Assembly: GCA_027019175.1 (NCBI GenBank) | Contig: JALUXB010000039.1 | Location: forward strand, 1-56,892 | Reading direction: 5' to 3' | From: Sulfurovum sp. | GTDB taxonomy: Bacteria; Campylobacterota; Campylobacteria; Campylobacterales; Sulfurovaceae | DNA: 56,892 nt | In this document: piece by piece, positions 23,796-34,045 of the stretch | Layout: every line of letters begins with the position of its first letter | How positions within the stretch are numbered: the stretch's first letter is position 1 | Made by a program: the position numbers and the translations under genes | The notes under the pieces: generated by a model | Databases searched by the model: none | Told to the model about the DNA's origin: nothing | What the model saw: the letters and a program-made list of their open reading frames with translations, nothing else

Positions 23796-26700
23796 TTATG
23801 CAGCTTTCTTTTTTAGGTGGCGGTTGCGCGCTGCCAGTACGGTCAGGATGAAGAGACCGGCAATGGCATAGTAGACCCACATCGGAATGGGCACAGGGTC
23901 ACCCGCAGCATAGGAGTGCAGTCCTGAGAGGTAGTAGTTAACCCCAAAGTAGGTCATCAGTACTGTTGAATATGCCCAAACAGCCGCAACGTTGTAAATG
24001 AACGTGTCATTAAGCTTTGGAATAAAACGCATATGCAATACACCGGCATAGATCAGAATGGTCACTGCCGCCCAGGTCTCTTTAGGATCCCAGCCCCAGT
24101 AACGTCCCCAGCTCTCATTCGCCCAGACACCGCCGAGGAAGTTCCCGACTGTCAACAGCATCAGCCCGATGATGAGTCCCATTTCAGAAAGATTCGTCAG
24201 TTCTTTAATGGATCGGTCGATGTTAGGGTTACCCTCTTTGCCTCGCATAATAAAGAGAATAAGCACCAGCAGCGAGAGGATGGAACCAAGTCCAAGGAAA
24301 CCGTCACCGGAGATGATGGTCGCCACGTGGATCATCAGCCAGTAGGATTTGAGTACCGGAACGAGGTTGGTGATCTCGGGGTTGATGAAGTTCATATGCG
24401 CTACCGCCATCGTAATACCCGCCAGCAGCGCCGTACCCGCCAGTGCGAACGGTGATTTCCGCGCCAGAATGATGCCTGCAAGCACGGTCGCAGCGGCAAT
24501 GAAGACGATCGATTCATAGGCGTTCGACCATGGGGCATGCCCGGCAATGTACCAGCGGATACCCATACCGATAACATGCAGGGTAAAGCCAAAGATCAAT
24601 ACACCCCATGCAATACGCATGACCCACTTCATGGAGAAACTTGGTTTGAGAACATTGATAAAAGCGAAAATCAGCAGCGTGATACCAAGCAGCAGATAGA
24701 GCGGAACCAGTTTGCTGAAGAGTCCGAGTTTGTTGTACCATATTTCTACTTCAATGTGTTTGGCGCTTGGCATGACTGCTGCACCATACGTTTTTTGGTA
24801 CTTTTTAATTGCATCGATCGCAAGGTCTGCTTTGTCCCACTCTCCTGTCTTGAGCGCATTGGCAACCAGTGCAAAATAGGCAGAGATGGTCATTTGAACC
24901 TCTTTTTTCTGCTTTTCAGGGAAGGTTTTCATGGCTTCCATGGGTGAAACCCACTTATTGTTTTTATCATTGGGAACAGGATAGATACGCAGCAGTGTTC
25001 CTTGATAGGTCATATAGGTAACATTGAGACGTTCATCGATCTTGAGAAGTTCCTTATCATACTGAGACTTTTCAAGAGGCTTTTTACGGCTTGCCTCTGT
25101 CACAGCATCAAAAAGTTTGTAGGCATTGGTTTTTTTGTCAAAAAAGTCGGTGAACTTCGCATACTTCGCATTTTCCGGCAAACCGAGATCGAGCGCAATC
25201 TTTTTATGACCGATCTTGATCATCGGTATATCCTGATAGAGATCAGGCTGCATCAGCATCCCAAGGAACATCTGGTCTGGTTCGACGCCGTAGAGAGAAG
25301 TATGCCCGGTAATTTTTGCGACCACATCATGCGCCACTGTATCCATAGGCTTCATACGCCCTTTGTTATCCTGTACTGCCAGCGTACCGAAATTGAGCGC
25401 ATGCTTTGGATTGTAAGCTTTCATAGCCTTCAGTGTTTCCGGTGCGATTTGCGGCGTTGCTGCCTCAGAGTGCTGCGGTGCAAAAAAGAGGAAGGCAGCC
25501 AACAACGCAACCATGGTTCCTTCCTGGAGTTTTCGTGTCTTACGCAAAAGGGTCTGAAAACGCCCGTTTGGCAGGAAAAGACTCCATATCATACCAATGG
25601 CCAGCAAAATATACCCAAGATAAGTCGGCAGAGTACCGGGGTCATGGTTCACTGAGAGTACCGTACCCTTCTCATCCGGATCGTATGAGGACTGGAAGAA
25701 ACGGTAGTTTCTATGGTCAAGAATGTGGTTCATGTAAATATGATACGGCATTGTCAGGTTCTCCTCCTTGTCGATAAGCACAACCCTGCTTGAGTAGGAA
25801 GCCGGCGTCATAGATCCCGGATAACGCTGCAACTCAAAGTCTTTCAGTTCAATGGCAAATGGAAGCTTGATAATCTTCGCACCGATGCGCATATCGATAT
25901 CGACACCGTTAAGAGTGAAATGTTTAAGCGTACCGACCTGCCCTTTGTATGGTGTAAATACAACTTCTTTACTCTTGTCACCGACACTTACTTTCATTTT
26001 AATATACTCAGGTTTGCCTGACTTGGTTTTAAGCGAATGCGATACCGTTTTGAGCTTTGCTTTGGTATGGATGTCTTTGAGGACTACAGCGTTGCTTCCA
26101 AAACGGTAGAGTTTTCGGCGTGTCAGGTTATTCTCTCCGGGTGCAAGCTCACCCGGTGTACGGGTATTCATATCAAGTGTTTTGATGCTAAAAGGGAAAT
26201 CAAGCTTCAGGTGTCCCGGTTCCCCGCTGATCTTGAATGTCGGTTTGTCTGTCGGTACATTGTCGACATTATAGGAAATGTAGAAAGGGCCGAAATCTTT
26301 AATGCTGCCGTCTTTGATGTAGTGAATCTGTCCGCGTCCGCCGGCAGAGACTTTCATCTCAAGCAGTGTTGTTCCGTTAGGGTCGGAAATAACTTCTTTG
26401 TCAGCGGTAGGCAGATACTTTTCAAGCTCTATTTTCACCTCTTTGGAACCTGCTTTCAGGCTCTCAGAGAGATGATTTTTAGTCATAGTGGAGAAGAAAA
26501 GCGGTTTTTCAAGCGATACGTTGCCGTCTTTGCTTTTTGCAAAAACTTCGAGCATTTTGACATCGGAGACCATGGTATTGGAGGTTTGCCCTTCACGGAT
26601 ATGCATGATCCCTTCATAGCCTACATACCGGGTCACAAGAGCCCCAAAGGCAATTAAAATAAAAGAAGCATGAAAAAGAAAGACAGGAAATTTTGTCTTG

Positions 26701-26903
26701 TATGTTTTGTACTTGATGATCTGATAGGTCAAAATGGCAATAAAGTAGGCAAGGAAGAACTCAAACCATTTTGCTTTGTAGATCAGTGCGCGCGCCGTCT
26801 GTGTACCGTAGTCATTTTCAATGAAAGTAGCAACGCCGATGCTTATTCCGAAGAGAAACATCATTGCAACAGCCATTTTCATCGATAGCAGTTTTTTTAA
26901 CAT
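23796..26903 (-). CDS. ccsBA: Cytochrome c biogenesis protein CcsBA (ResB-CcsA fusion)
   Basis: A 1035-residue membrane protein that carries haem across the inner membrane and attaches it to CxxCH motifs of apocytochromes (system II). The N-terminal ResB/CcsB part has membrane helices near 10-30, 48-70 and 75-95 and a large periplasmic domain. A helix follows near 455-475 (YLGYILLAIGMIWSLFL). The C-terminal CcsA part has several helices and the WWD motif WGRYWGWDPKETWAA near residue 950, plus conserved His residues in MAVAHMNF and LMIHVATI. The fused form is typical of Campylobacterota and Bacteroidota. It starts at ATG 26903 after a 112-base leader region and ends in a strong hairpin. Confidence 0.95.
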   Translation of the reverse strand: MLKKLLSMKMAVAMMFLFGISIGVATFIENDYGTQTARALIYKAKWFEFFLAYFIAILTYQIIKYKTYKTKFPVFLFHASFILIAFGALVTRYVGYEGIMHIREGQTSNTMVSDVKMLEVFAKSKDGNVSLEKPLFFSTMTKNHLSESLKAGSKEVKIELEKYLPTADKEVISDPNGTTLLEMKVSAGGRGQIHYIKDGSIKDFGPFYISYNVDNVPTDKPTFKISGEPGHLKLDFPFSIKTLDMNTRTPGELAPGENNLTRRKLYRFGSNAVVLKDIHTKAKLKTVSHSLKTKSGKPEYIKMKVSVGDKSKEVVFTPYKGQVGTLKHFTLNGVDIDMRIGAKIIKLPFAIELKDFELQRYPGSMTPASYSSRVVLIDKEENLTMPYHIYMNHILDHRNYRFFQSSYDPDEKGTVLSVNHDPGTLPTYLGYILLAIGMIWSLFLPNGRFQTLLRKTRKLQEGTMVALLAAFLFFAPQHSEAATPQIAPETLKAMKAYNPKHALNFGTLAVQDNKGRMKPMDTVAHDVVAKITGHTSLYGVEPDQMFLGMLMQPDLYQDIPMIKIGHKKIALDLGLPENAKYAKFTDFFDKKTNAYKLFDAVTEASRKKPLEKSQYDKELLKIDERLNVTYMTYQGTLLRIYPVPNDKNNKWVSPMEAMKTFPEKQKKEVQMTISAYFALVANALKTGEWDKADLAIDAIKKYQKTYGAAVMPSAKHIEVEIWYNKLGLFSKLVPLYLLLGITLLIFAFINVLKPSFSMKWVMRIAWGVLIFGFTLHVIGMGIRWYIAGHAPWSNAYESIVFIAAATVLAGIILARKSPFALAGTALLAGITMAVAHMNFINPEITNLVPVLKSYWLMIHVATIISGDGFLGLGSILSLLVLILFIMRGKEGNPNIDRSIKELTNLSEMGLIIGLMLLTVGNFLGGVWANESWGRYWGWDPKETWAAVTILIYAGVLHMRFIPKLNDTFIYNVAAVWAYSTVLMTYFGVNYYLSGLHSYAAGDPVPIPMWVYYAIAGLFILTVLAARNRHLKKKAA

Positions 26904-26951
26904 CGTTATTTAGTCCTTTTATAGCCGCTACCGCAGCTGTGATAGGAGGCG

Positions 26952-26957
26952 ATTATA
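26952..26957 (-). promoter_or_regulatory. -10 box TATAAT for ccsBA
   Basis: A perfect TATAAT on the minus strand, 48 bases upstream of the ATG. The leader between contains AAAAGGAC as ribosome binding site. Confidence 0.5.
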
Positions 26958-27015
26958 ACCGATGTACATTAATAAGCTGTTAACTTGGAAAAAAATTCTC
27001 CTAAAAGATTTACTG

Positions 27016-29727
27016 TTATTTTAATTCACCCCAGCTGTCACCGACACTGACCGAACAGACCAGCGGCACTCTGAGGTCATAAATGTGTTCCATCACATCG
27101 ACAAAGCGTTTCGAAACCGCATCAACCTGCGCTTCTTTCACTTCGAAGATGAGTTCATCGTGGATCTGCAGCAGCATATCAGCATCTGTAAGCTCCTCTT
27201 TGATCATCGTATCGATCTGCAGCATCGAAAGCTTGATGAGATCGGCGGCACTCCCCTGAAAGACGGTGTTGACCGATTCACGCATAAAGGCGGCTTTCTG
27301 CATGCCGTTCGCATTCTCGTAGTCAAAAAAACGGCGTCTACCAAGCAGTGTTTCAACATAGCCGTCTATCTTCACCTGCTCCTGAATGCCCTCAAGATAC
27401 TGCTTGACCGTAGGGAATGAGGCGAAGTAGTTGGTGATGATCTCCTTGGCTTCAGCCTGGGTAATACCAAGCTCATCAGAGAGCTTTTTGGGACCCATAC
27501 CGTAGAGCAGACCAAAGTTGACCGATTTGGCAAAGTTACGTTTGGCTTTGGCTTCCGCTTCACCAAAAAGTCTGACTGCTGTTGCCATATGAATATCTAC
27601 ACCTTTTTGGAACGCTTCAAGCAGCGCAGCATCCTGCGAAAAGTGTGCCAGCAGGCGCAGCTCTATCTGAGAGTAGTCGATGCTGACCAGTTTGCATCCC
27701 TCTTTGGCAACGAATACCGAACGTACTTCACGTCCAAGCTCGGAACGCACAGGAATGTTCTGCAGGTTCGGATCTTTGGAGCTGAGCCGTCCAGTTGCTG
27801 TACCGGTCTGCAAAAAGGAGGTATGAATGCGGCTCTCCTCATCCTGCTTTGCCAGTTTCAACAGCGGAACTACATAAGTCGAGAGCATTTTCTGATGTTC
27901 ACGGTAGGTAAGGATTTTTTTGATGATGGGGTGTTCATCTTTGAGCGACATCAGCACGGCTTCGTTGGTACTGTAGCCCGTCTTTGTCTTCTTGCCCCCT
28001 TTGAGCCCAAGCTGCTGAAAGAGTACGACACCAAGCTGCTGAGTAGAGCGGATGTTGAACTCTGTTCCCGCCAGTGCGTAAATCTCTTCGGTCAGTGATG
28101 CCAGCGTTTCACTCAGAGAGTGCTCCAGTTCCAAGAGCTTGTTCTGGTCCGCTTTGATACCAAGCTGCTCCATACGGATAAGGACGTTGATAAAGGGGTA
28201 CTCCACCGTTTTGGCCTCTTTGAGCAGGTGTGACAGAGAGCCAAGCTCCATCTTCTTCTTGATCGCACCGTACAGAAGATAGGTCATCCAGGCATCTTCA
28301 GCGGCATAGAAGGTCGCCTCATCGATGCTCACTGCCGAGAAATCCTCTCCCTTCTTCACCATTTCTTTAAAAGGCTTCATGTCGTACTTGAAAAACTTCT
28401 TTGCCAGTACATCGAGCCCCACCTTGCTTCCCGGATCACTCAGCCATGCCATGATCATCGTATCGGCAAAAGGGATAACTTCGGCAAGTCCGTAACCGCT
28501 GTAGAGCATGCCAAGGTCAAACTTGAGGTTCTGCCCCACCACCCTGCACTGCATAATCTTCTTGATCGCCGCAATCGCATCCACTTCACTTACCTGTGTT
28601 TCAACGCCCAGATAACTGTGCCCCACCGGCACATAATACGCTTTTTCAGGTGTGAAACAGAAAGAGAAACCGACCATCTTCGCTGTGCGTGTGTCAAGCC
28701 CCGTCGTTTCGGTATCGAACGCGATCAAGGTATCTTTACTGACCTTTTCCAGTACGCTGTCGAGCTTTTCTTTCGTATCAAGTGTCACTGCTTCAAAAGT
28801 GAGTGAAGGTTTCTTGGGTACTTCAGCTGTTTCTGCTGTCACAGCATGACCACACTGCTCAGGAGGTGTTCCGCCTGCCTGCGCCTTTTTAATCGCCTGT
28901 TTCATCTCATATTTTTTAAACTCATCAATCAGACAGGCAAGATAATTCTTGTCTTCAAAAACAAACTGGCTCAAATCGAGCGTATCGAAGACATCATCAC
29001 GCATCCGTACCAGTTCTCTGGAAAGGAAGGCACTTTCTTTGCCTTCAAGCAGCAGCTTCTGAATGCGCGGTGTTCCCGCTTTGTCAATATTGGCATAAAT
29101 GTTTTCAAGCGTATGAAACTCATTGATGAGCTTTGCCGCACCTTTAACCCCAATGCCCTTGACGCCGGGAACATTGTCCGAGCTGTCACCTACAAGTGCC
29201 TGAAAGTCGACAAAGTCCTCCGGACGCACACCGAACTTCTCCACACACGCCTCTTCGTCTATCTCTCTGCGTTTGACCGAGTCATACATGACTACCTGTG
29301 AATCGTCGATGAGCTGGTAGAGGTCTTTGTCGTGTGAAACAATGCGTACCTTCATCTCCTGCTCTCTGGCAAAGCGTGTAACGGTCGTGATGATATCGTC
29401 GGCTTCAAAGCCCTCTTTGGAGAGGTTCGCAAACCCCATCTGCTCTATCCATTTGATGGCGACGGGGAGCTGTTTGGTCAACTCCTCCGGCGGGGAGGGA
29501 CGGTTGGCTTTGTATTCGGGGTATATCTCGTTACGAAATGTCGGCCCTTTGCTGTCCAGTGCAAATACAAGATAGTCCGTGGCATGGTCACGTCTGAGTG
29601 AGTCAACAAGGTTGATAAACCCTGTCAGCAGGCCGGTGGGGAACCCCTCGGAGTTGCGCAGTGGCGGCAGGGCGAAATAGGCTCGGAAGAAGAAACCGAA
29701 GGTGTCGATAATAGTGATTGTTTTCAA
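27016..29727 (-). CDS. polA: DNA polymerase I
   Basis: A 903-residue repair and Okazaki-fragment polymerase with all three domains. The 5'-3' exonuclease domain spans about 1-290 (IIDTFGFFFRAYFALPPLR, VSHDKDLYQL, GVKGIGVKGAAKL). The 3'-5' exonuclease at about 310-490 is intact: FDTETTGLD, NLKFDLGML and YAAEDAWMTY carry the metal-binding acids. The polymerase domain has motif A DYSQIELRLLAHF, O-helix KRNFAKSVNFGLLYGM and motif C QIHDELIFE. The start codon is TTG at 29727, and no nearby ATG fits. It is followed closely by the CcsBA transcription unit. Confidence 0.96.
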   Translation of the reverse strand: MKTITIIDTFGFFFRAYFALPPLRNSEGFPTGLLTGFINLVDSLRRDHATDYLVFALDSKGPTFRNEIYPEYKANRPSPPEELTKQLPVAIKWIEQMGFANLSKEGFEADDIITTVTRFAREQEMKVRIVSHDKDLYQLIDDSQVVMYDSVKRREIDEEACVEKFGVRPEDFVDFQALVGDSSDNVPGVKGIGVKGAAKLINEFHTLENIYANIDKAGTPRIQKLLLEGKESAFLSRELVRMRDDVFDTLDLSQFVFEDKNYLACLIDEFKKYEMKQAIKKAQAGGTPPEQCGHAVTAETAEVPKKPSLTFEAVTLDTKEKLDSVLEKVSKDTLIAFDTETTGLDTRTAKMVGFSFCFTPEKAYYVPVGHSYLGVETQVSEVDAIAAIKKIMQCRVVGQNLKFDLGMLYSGYGLAEVIPFADTMIMAWLSDPGSKVGLDVLAKKFFKYDMKPFKEMVKKGEDFSAVSIDEATFYAAEDAWMTYLLYGAIKKKMELGSLSHLLKEAKTVEYPFINVLIRMEQLGIKADQNKLLELEHSLSETLASLTEEIYALAGTEFNIRSTQQLGVVLFQQLGLKGGKKTKTGYSTNEAVLMSLKDEHPIIKKILTYREHQKMLSTYVVPLLKLAKQDEESRIHTSFLQTGTATGRLSSKDPNLQNIPVRSELGREVRSVFVAKEGCKLVSIDYSQIELRLLAHFSQDAALLEAFQKGVDIHMATAVRLFGEAEAKAKRNFAKSVNFGLLYGMGPKKLSDELGITQAEAKEIITNYFASFPTVKQYLEGIQEQVKIDGYVETLLGRRRFFDYENANGMQKAAFMRESVNTVFQGSAADLIKLSMLQIDTMIKEELTDADMLLQIHDELIFEVKEAQVDAVSKRFVDVMEHIYDLRVPLVCSVSVGDSWGELK

Positions 29728-29816
29728 GGCAGGCTCTTTGGATTTTTGTTGTATTCTATCCTATCTCGTGTTAGAGTTGCCCAAAAAAAGTACAGGGTGG
29801 TTCATACGTTTTACTC

Positions 29817-29855
29817 AATGTTAAGTACGAATGTACTATGATTAACATTAGTTAA
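29817..29855 (+). promoter_or_regulatory. Nested dyads upstream of the 139-residue membrane protein
   Basis: Three symmetries overlap. AATGTTA (29817-29823) faces TAACATT (29843-29849). AGTAC-GAAT-GTACT lies inside at 29824-29837. TTAAC-ATTA-GTTAA spans 29842-29855. A possible -10 TATGAT (29837-29842) overlaps them. The last dyad resembles CRP/FNR-type NssR sites (TTAAC and GTTAA arms) known in Campylobacter; this is an inference from memory. Confidence 0.55.
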
Positions 29856-29878
29856 TTTTATGTATCAAGGGGAAAGCG

Positions 29879-30298
29879 ATGGATCCAATAGAAGAGGTAG
29901 GAAGTAAAATAAATTACGGTACCCCTCTCAAAAAGAAGAAGAAAATAAAAAGCAGCAGACCGGCAGGCTATATGCAGCAGCCTGTCGATCTTCAAAAAAC
30001 CCCGTTTCTCTTTTTCCCTCCCGGCAAAGAGATGCTTTTTATGGGGATTTATTTTGTTACCCTGCCCTACATTACCGGATTGCTATTTATCTTTTTCTAC
30101 ATCTCCGATGCCAATGCAAAAACCTTTGGGGACATCAGTGTTGATTCCAACTTTTTTCTTGTATGGGCATTGGGTTATGAGATTTTAGCAGCCGTTATTG
30201 TATTATGGATCATCAAAAACGCCATATCCTTCAGTGTCAAAAACCATCAGGCACAGACAACACGCCCAGGCCGTCGGCACAAAAAACGCCGCTACTGA
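29879..30298 (+). CDS. Hypothetical two-helix membrane protein
   Basis: A 139-residue protein. The N terminus is Lys-rich (TPLKKKKKIKSSRPAG). Two hydrophobic helices lie at about 54-76 (MLFMGIYFVTLPYITGLLFI) and 92-115 (FLVWALGYEILAAVIVLWII), and the C-terminal tail is basic (GRRHKKRRY). Both tails probably lie in the cytoplasm. I do not recognise a family. AGGGG precedes the ATG. The promoter carries nested dyads, so expression is probably regulated. Its end overlaps the end of uvrA by 7 bases on the opposite strand. Confidence 0.75.
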   Translation: MDPIEEVGSKINYGTPLKKKKKIKSSRPAGYMQQPVDLQKTPFLFFPPGKEMLFMGIYFVTLPYITGLLFIFFYISDANAKTFGDISVDSNFFLVWALGYEILAAVIVLWIIKNAISFSVKNHQAQTTRPGRRHKKRRY

Positions 30299-33117
30299 GC
30301 CAACTCCTTGGCCAAATACTCACCGGTGTAGGAACCGGTCTCTTTATACTCTGAAGCCAACTTCTCCGGGCTTCCTTCCGCAATGATCTTTCCGCCTTTA
30401 TTACCGCCTTCCGGTCCCATATCGACAATATAGTCCGCATTTTTGACCATATCGAGGTTGTGCTCGATCACGACAACCGAGTTGCCAAGATCAACGAGGT
30501 GGTGCAATACGCCCGTAAGCCTGTCCACATCAGCAAAGTGCAGTCCGGTTGTCGGCTCATCGAGGATGTAGAGCGTACGTCCGGTATCTTTTCTGCTGAG
30601 CTCCTTGCTCAGCTTGATACGCTGCGCCTCACCGCCCGAGAGTGTCGTGGCGTTCTGTCCCAGTGTGATGTAGTCAAGCCCGACATCTTTGAGTGTTTTA
30701 AGCTTCGCAGCAATGGAAGGAATGGCCTTGAAGAACGCCAATGCTTCCCCTACACTCATTGCAAGCACATCAGCGATCGACTTGCCTTTGTAAAGTACTT
30801 CGAGTGTCTGGGCATTGTAACGCGTACCATGACAGGTGTCACACTCCACCAGTACATCCGGCAGGAAGTGCATCTCGATCTTGATCTGCCCGTCTCCCTG
30901 ACACTTCTCACAGCGTCCGCCTTTGACGTTAAATGAAAAACGTCCTACCTTGTAACCGCGCAGCTCTGCCTCTTTGGTCTGCGCGAAAAGCTTTCGTATC
31001 TCATCCATAATGCCGGTGTAGGTAGCAGGGTTGGAGCGTGGCGTACGGCCGATGGGGCTCTGGTCGAGGTAGATCACCTTATCAAGTTTATCCAGTCCGT
31101 TGATCTCCACGCCATCAACCTTATTAACCTTCTTGGCATGGTTAAGCAGTTCACGTGCCACAGGCAGGAGCGTCTGAAGGATCAGTGAACTCTTCCCGCT
31201 TCCACTGACTCCAGTGATGCAGACAAAGTTGTGCAACGGTATCCGCGCATCAAGATTTTCAATATTGTTCAGTGTGACATGCTTTATCTCTATCCATGCC
31301 TCCTGCTCCCTGTCGTGCGGATAACTGATCTGCTTTTTACCATTGAGGTACTGTGCAGTAAGCGTTTTTGCCTTGAGCAGTTTTTTCTGATCGCCGGCAA
31401 AGACCACTTCACCACCAAATGCACCTGCTCCGGGTCCAATGTCCACGATGTAGTCTGCGGCCATAATGGTCTCTTTGTCATGCTCCACGACAATGACAGA
31501 GTTGCCCTTTTCTTTGAGTGAATTGAGCGTACGGATCAGCTTCATCGTATCGCGCTCGTGCAGTCCGATGCTCGGCTCATCGAGCACGTACATCACTCCC
31601 GTAAGCCCCGAACCGATCTGCGAAGCGATACGGATACGCTGCGCCTCCCCGCCGGAGATGGTACGCGCGTCACGCCCGAGGGTGATGTAGCCCAGTCCCA
31701 CATCGTAAAGAAAAAAGAGACGCTCTTTGATCTCCTTGAGGATCGATTCGGCGATCATCTTCTGCTGTTCAGTGAGGTGCGAGAAGTTGGCGTCGTCGGC
31801 AAAGTAGGCGTAACTCTCTTCAATGGGCATATCGATGATGTCAGCGATGTTGTGTCCCTCTATCTTGACAGCCAGTGAGCGTGGACGAAGGCGGTGCCCC
31901 TGACACTTGTCACACACCTTTTCAGTCATGTACTCGCTCATATCCTTTTCGTCTTTGAACATATCCTGCGCAAACTTGACGACACCGGGCCACTCACGCT
32001 TAAGTTTATGGCGCTTCCAGGTGAAGTCAACCGTGGAGCCGTTGCCATAGAGAATGGCTTTCTGCTCATGCGTCTCCAGCTCACCATAGGGTTTGTGAAT
32101 ATCGATGCCGTTCTGTTCACAGAAAGCGTTGAGAAACTTCGTGTAGTAGCTCTTGTTAAATCCGTACATGATCTTCACCGCACCCTTGTCGATGCTCAGA
32201 TCGGGATCGATTACCTTTTTAAGGTCTATCGTGTAGCGGATCCCCAGTCCGTCACAGGCAGGGCATGCCCCTTTTGGCGAGTTGAAGGAGAAGCTGACCG
32301 GTTCAAGCGGCTCAAAACTGATCTTACAGTCAAAACAGGCAAGATGCTCGGAGTAGTGGTACTCCTTACGCTCCAGTCCAAGCTCCTCCCAGTTGAGCAC
32401 CTCGATCTCCATTTCGCCGTAACTCTCCTTGAGCGCCTTTTCCACATCCTGCCCTATTCTGTCACGGCTATCTTCTTTGACAACCACACGGTCAATGACC
32501 ACTTTGATACTGTGTTTTTTGGTCTTGGAGAGTTCTATCTCGTCATCGAGACGCACCATCACTCCGTCGATCATCGCACGCACATACCCCTTGTGGCGCA
32601 GTGATTCAAGCATATCGGCAAAAGTTCCCTTTTTCTCTTTAACCAACGGCGCCATAATGACAAGCTTGGCACCCTCTGGAAACTTTAACACCTCTTCAAT
32701 AATATCAGCCGCACTCATCGATGAGATGGGCTTGCCGCACTGATGACAGTACTGTCTTCCCACACGTGCAAAAAGCAGACGCAGGTAGTCATAGATTTCG
32801 GTAATAGTCCCCACCGTCGAACGCGGGTTTTTGGAAGTGGTCTTCTGGTCGATGGCAATGGCAGGCGTAAGCCCCTCTATCTTGTCTACATCGGGCTTGC
32901 CCACACGTCCGAGAAACTGCCGCGCATAACTTGAAAGCGACTCTATATAGCGGCGCTGCCCCTCGGCATAGAGCGTAGAGAACGCCAGCGTCGACTTTCC
33001 AGAACCAGAAATACCGGTAATGACCACCAGCTCGTTCTTGGGTATCTCGATATCGATGCTTTTGAGGTTGTTCTCACGCGCGCCGAAAACCTGAATGGTA
33101 TCTTTTTTCTGTTTCAA
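30292..33117 (-). CDS. uvrA: Excinuclease ABC subunit A
   Basis: A 941-residue DNA damage sensor of nucleotide excision repair. Two ABC ATPase modules are present: Walker [10 protein letters not shown] near 33-41 and [10 protein letters not shown] near 625, with signatures [13 protein letters not shown] and [13 protein letters not shown]. Zinc-binding cysteines appear in CHQCGKP, CFDC...CPAC and CEKCQGDG...CDTCHG. Length is normal. The start codon is TTG at 33117, with AGGAAG 5 bases upstream. TATAAT at 33155-33160 on this strand is the likely promoter. Confidence 0.97.
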   Translation of the reverse strand: MKQKKDTIQVFGARENNLKSIDIEIPKNELVVITGISGSGKSTLAFSTLYAEGQRRYIESLSSYARQFLGRVGKPDVDKIEGLTPAIAIDQKTTSKNPRSTVGTITEIYDYLRLLFARVGRQYCHQCGKPISSMSAADIIEEVLKFPEGAKLVIMAPLVKEKKGTFADMLESLRHKGYVRAMIDGVMVRLDDEIELSKTKKHSIKVVIDRVVVKEDSRDRIGQDVEKALKESYGEMEIEVLNWEELGLERKEYHYSEHLACFDCKISFEPLEPVSFSFNSPKGACPACDGLGIRYTIDLKKVIDPDLSIDKGAVKIMYGFNKSYYTKFLNAFCEQNGIDIHKPYGELETHEQKAILYGNGSTVDFTWKRHKLKREWPGVVKFAQDMFKDEKDMSEYMTEKVCDKCQGHRLRPRSLAVKIEGHNIADIIDMPIEESYAYFADDANFSHLTEQQKMIAESILKEIKERLFFLYDVGLGYITLGRDARTISGGEAQRIRIASQIGSGLTGVMYVLDEPSIGLHERDTMKLIRTLNSLKEKGNSVIVVEHDKETIMAADYIVDIGPGAGAFGGEVVFAGDQKKLLKAKTLTAQYLNGKKQISYPHDREQEAWIEIKHVTLNNIENLDARIPLHNFVCITGVSGSGKSSLILQTLLPVARELLNHAKKVNKVDGVEINGLDKLDKVIYLDQSPIGRTPRSNPATYTGIMDEIRKLFAQTKEAELRGYKVGRFSFNVKGGRCEKCQGDGQIKIEMHFLPDVLVECDTCHGTRYNAQTLEVLYKGKSIADVLAMSVGEALAFFKAIPSIAAKLKTLKDVGLDYITLGQNATTLSGGEAQRIKLSKELSRKDTGRTLYILDEPTTGLHFADVDRLTGVLHHLVDLGNSVVVIEHNLDMVKNADYIVDMGPEGGNKGGKIIAEGSPEKLASEYKETGSYTGEYLAKELAQ

Positions 33118-33154
33118 TCGTCTTCCTGTATGGGATGTAAAAAATCAAGCAGTG

Positions 33155-33224
33155 ATTATAGCATATTTTGAAAGTAAAATTGGAAACAAGACGTATCCAA
33201 AACCCCTTTTCATTGTGCTATAAT
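33155..33224. promoter_or_regulatory. Divergent promoters for uvrA and the small helical protein
   Basis: TATAAT on the minus strand at 33155-33160 fits uvrA (38 bases upstream). TATAAT on the plus strand at 33219-33224 fits the gene at 33255 (30 bases upstream). The intervening sequence has no clear SOS-box (LexA) palindrome. Confidence 0.5.
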
Positions 33225-33254
33225 AATCTTATCAATAGATTTCAGGAGAATCCC

Positions 33255-33563
33255 ATGAATGCCAACAAACTCAATACAATGCTAAATGACCTTAATCAAC
33301 TCAAAGATGAACTGACCCTCAAAGCCAACCTCGGTGTTGCCCAAGCACAGGATGAACTCAAGAAACTCGAACCCATATACGAAGAACTCAAGGCAAAGAC
33401 CGAAAAGATCGCAGATGTCGCAGGGGATACAGCATCCGAGCTCAAGGCAGCTGCGGAACTTGGCATCGATGCAGAGTCAAGCGAAGATGTCGAAACGGCA
33501 CTTGAACTTGCCGGCGAACAACTCAAGAATGCATATGAAAAAGTCAAGCATATACTCTCTTAA
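33255..33563 (+). CDS. Small helical protein, unknown function
   Basis: A 102-residue, soluble, almost entirely helical and acidic protein (LNDLNQLKDELTLKANLG, LEPIYEELKAKTEKIADVAG, GEQLKNAYEKVKHIL). It has no signal or membrane segment. Its amphipathic repeats look like a phasin- or scaffold-like bundle, without family assignment. I chose ATG 33255 because AGGAG lies 6 bases before it; upstream ATGs lack a site. It is the first of four co-directional genes leading to an outer-membrane barrel. Confidence 0.75.
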   Translation: MNANKLNTMLNDLNQLKDELTLKANLGVAQAQDELKKLEPIYEELKAKTEKIADVAGDTASELKAAAELGIDAESSEDVETALELAGEQLKNAYEKVKHILS

Positions 33564-33711
33564 TTTCTAACCTAAAAACTGAGAGGTAGAGGAAGATATT
33601 CAAAGCTATGGAGATGATTGTGCAGTAGCTTTTTCGGCTATTATGGGCTAATACGCTGGATCATCCTGCTGCTGAGCGACTATGAAACCAACACCACACA
33701 AGGAGGTACAT

Positions 33712-34035
33712 ATGCCAAGAACGACGATAAAACAGGAGCTTGAAGAGCTCAAAAAGGAACTTGAAGAGCTTAAAAAAGAGGAGGCCGAACGCAAGCGCAA
33801 AGAGGAAGAAGCCGAACGCAAAGCGCAGGAGGCGAAGGAGGCCGAAGCCAAAGAGGCTGAAGCGAAAGCAAAAGAGATCATGGAGAGCATCGAGTCTGGC
33901 AAGAGCGATGCCAAAGAGGTGCTCAACGAACTGCTAGAAACCCTCAAGAAAGACTACGACAACCTCTCGCCCACCTCGGCTATTGTCCTCTTCGCACTCG
34001 GTGCCGCTTTCGGCCACGCACTCTCATCGAAATAA
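33712..34035 (+). CDS. Tail-anchored coiled-coil protein (ElaB/YqjD-like in type)
   Basis: A 107-residue protein: an N-terminal coiled coil of almost pure Glu/Lys/Ala heptads (EELKKELEELKKEEAE), a short middle (SGKSDAKEVLNELLETL), and a C-terminal hydrophobic tail (SAIVLFALGAAFGHALSS). This layout matches tail-anchored DUF883-type proteins (ElaB, YqjD, YgaM), which bind inner membrane and ribosomes in E. coli; the sequence match itself is weak. AAGGAGG is placed ideally before the ATG at 33712. The next gene starts 11 bases after it. Confidence 0.75.
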   Translation: MPRTTIKQELEELKKELEELKKEEAERKRKEEEAERKAQEAKEAEAKEAEAKAKEIMESIESGKSDAKEVLNELLETLKKDYDNLSPTSAIVLFALGAAFGHALSSK

Positions 34036-34045
34036 AGGAGAAACC

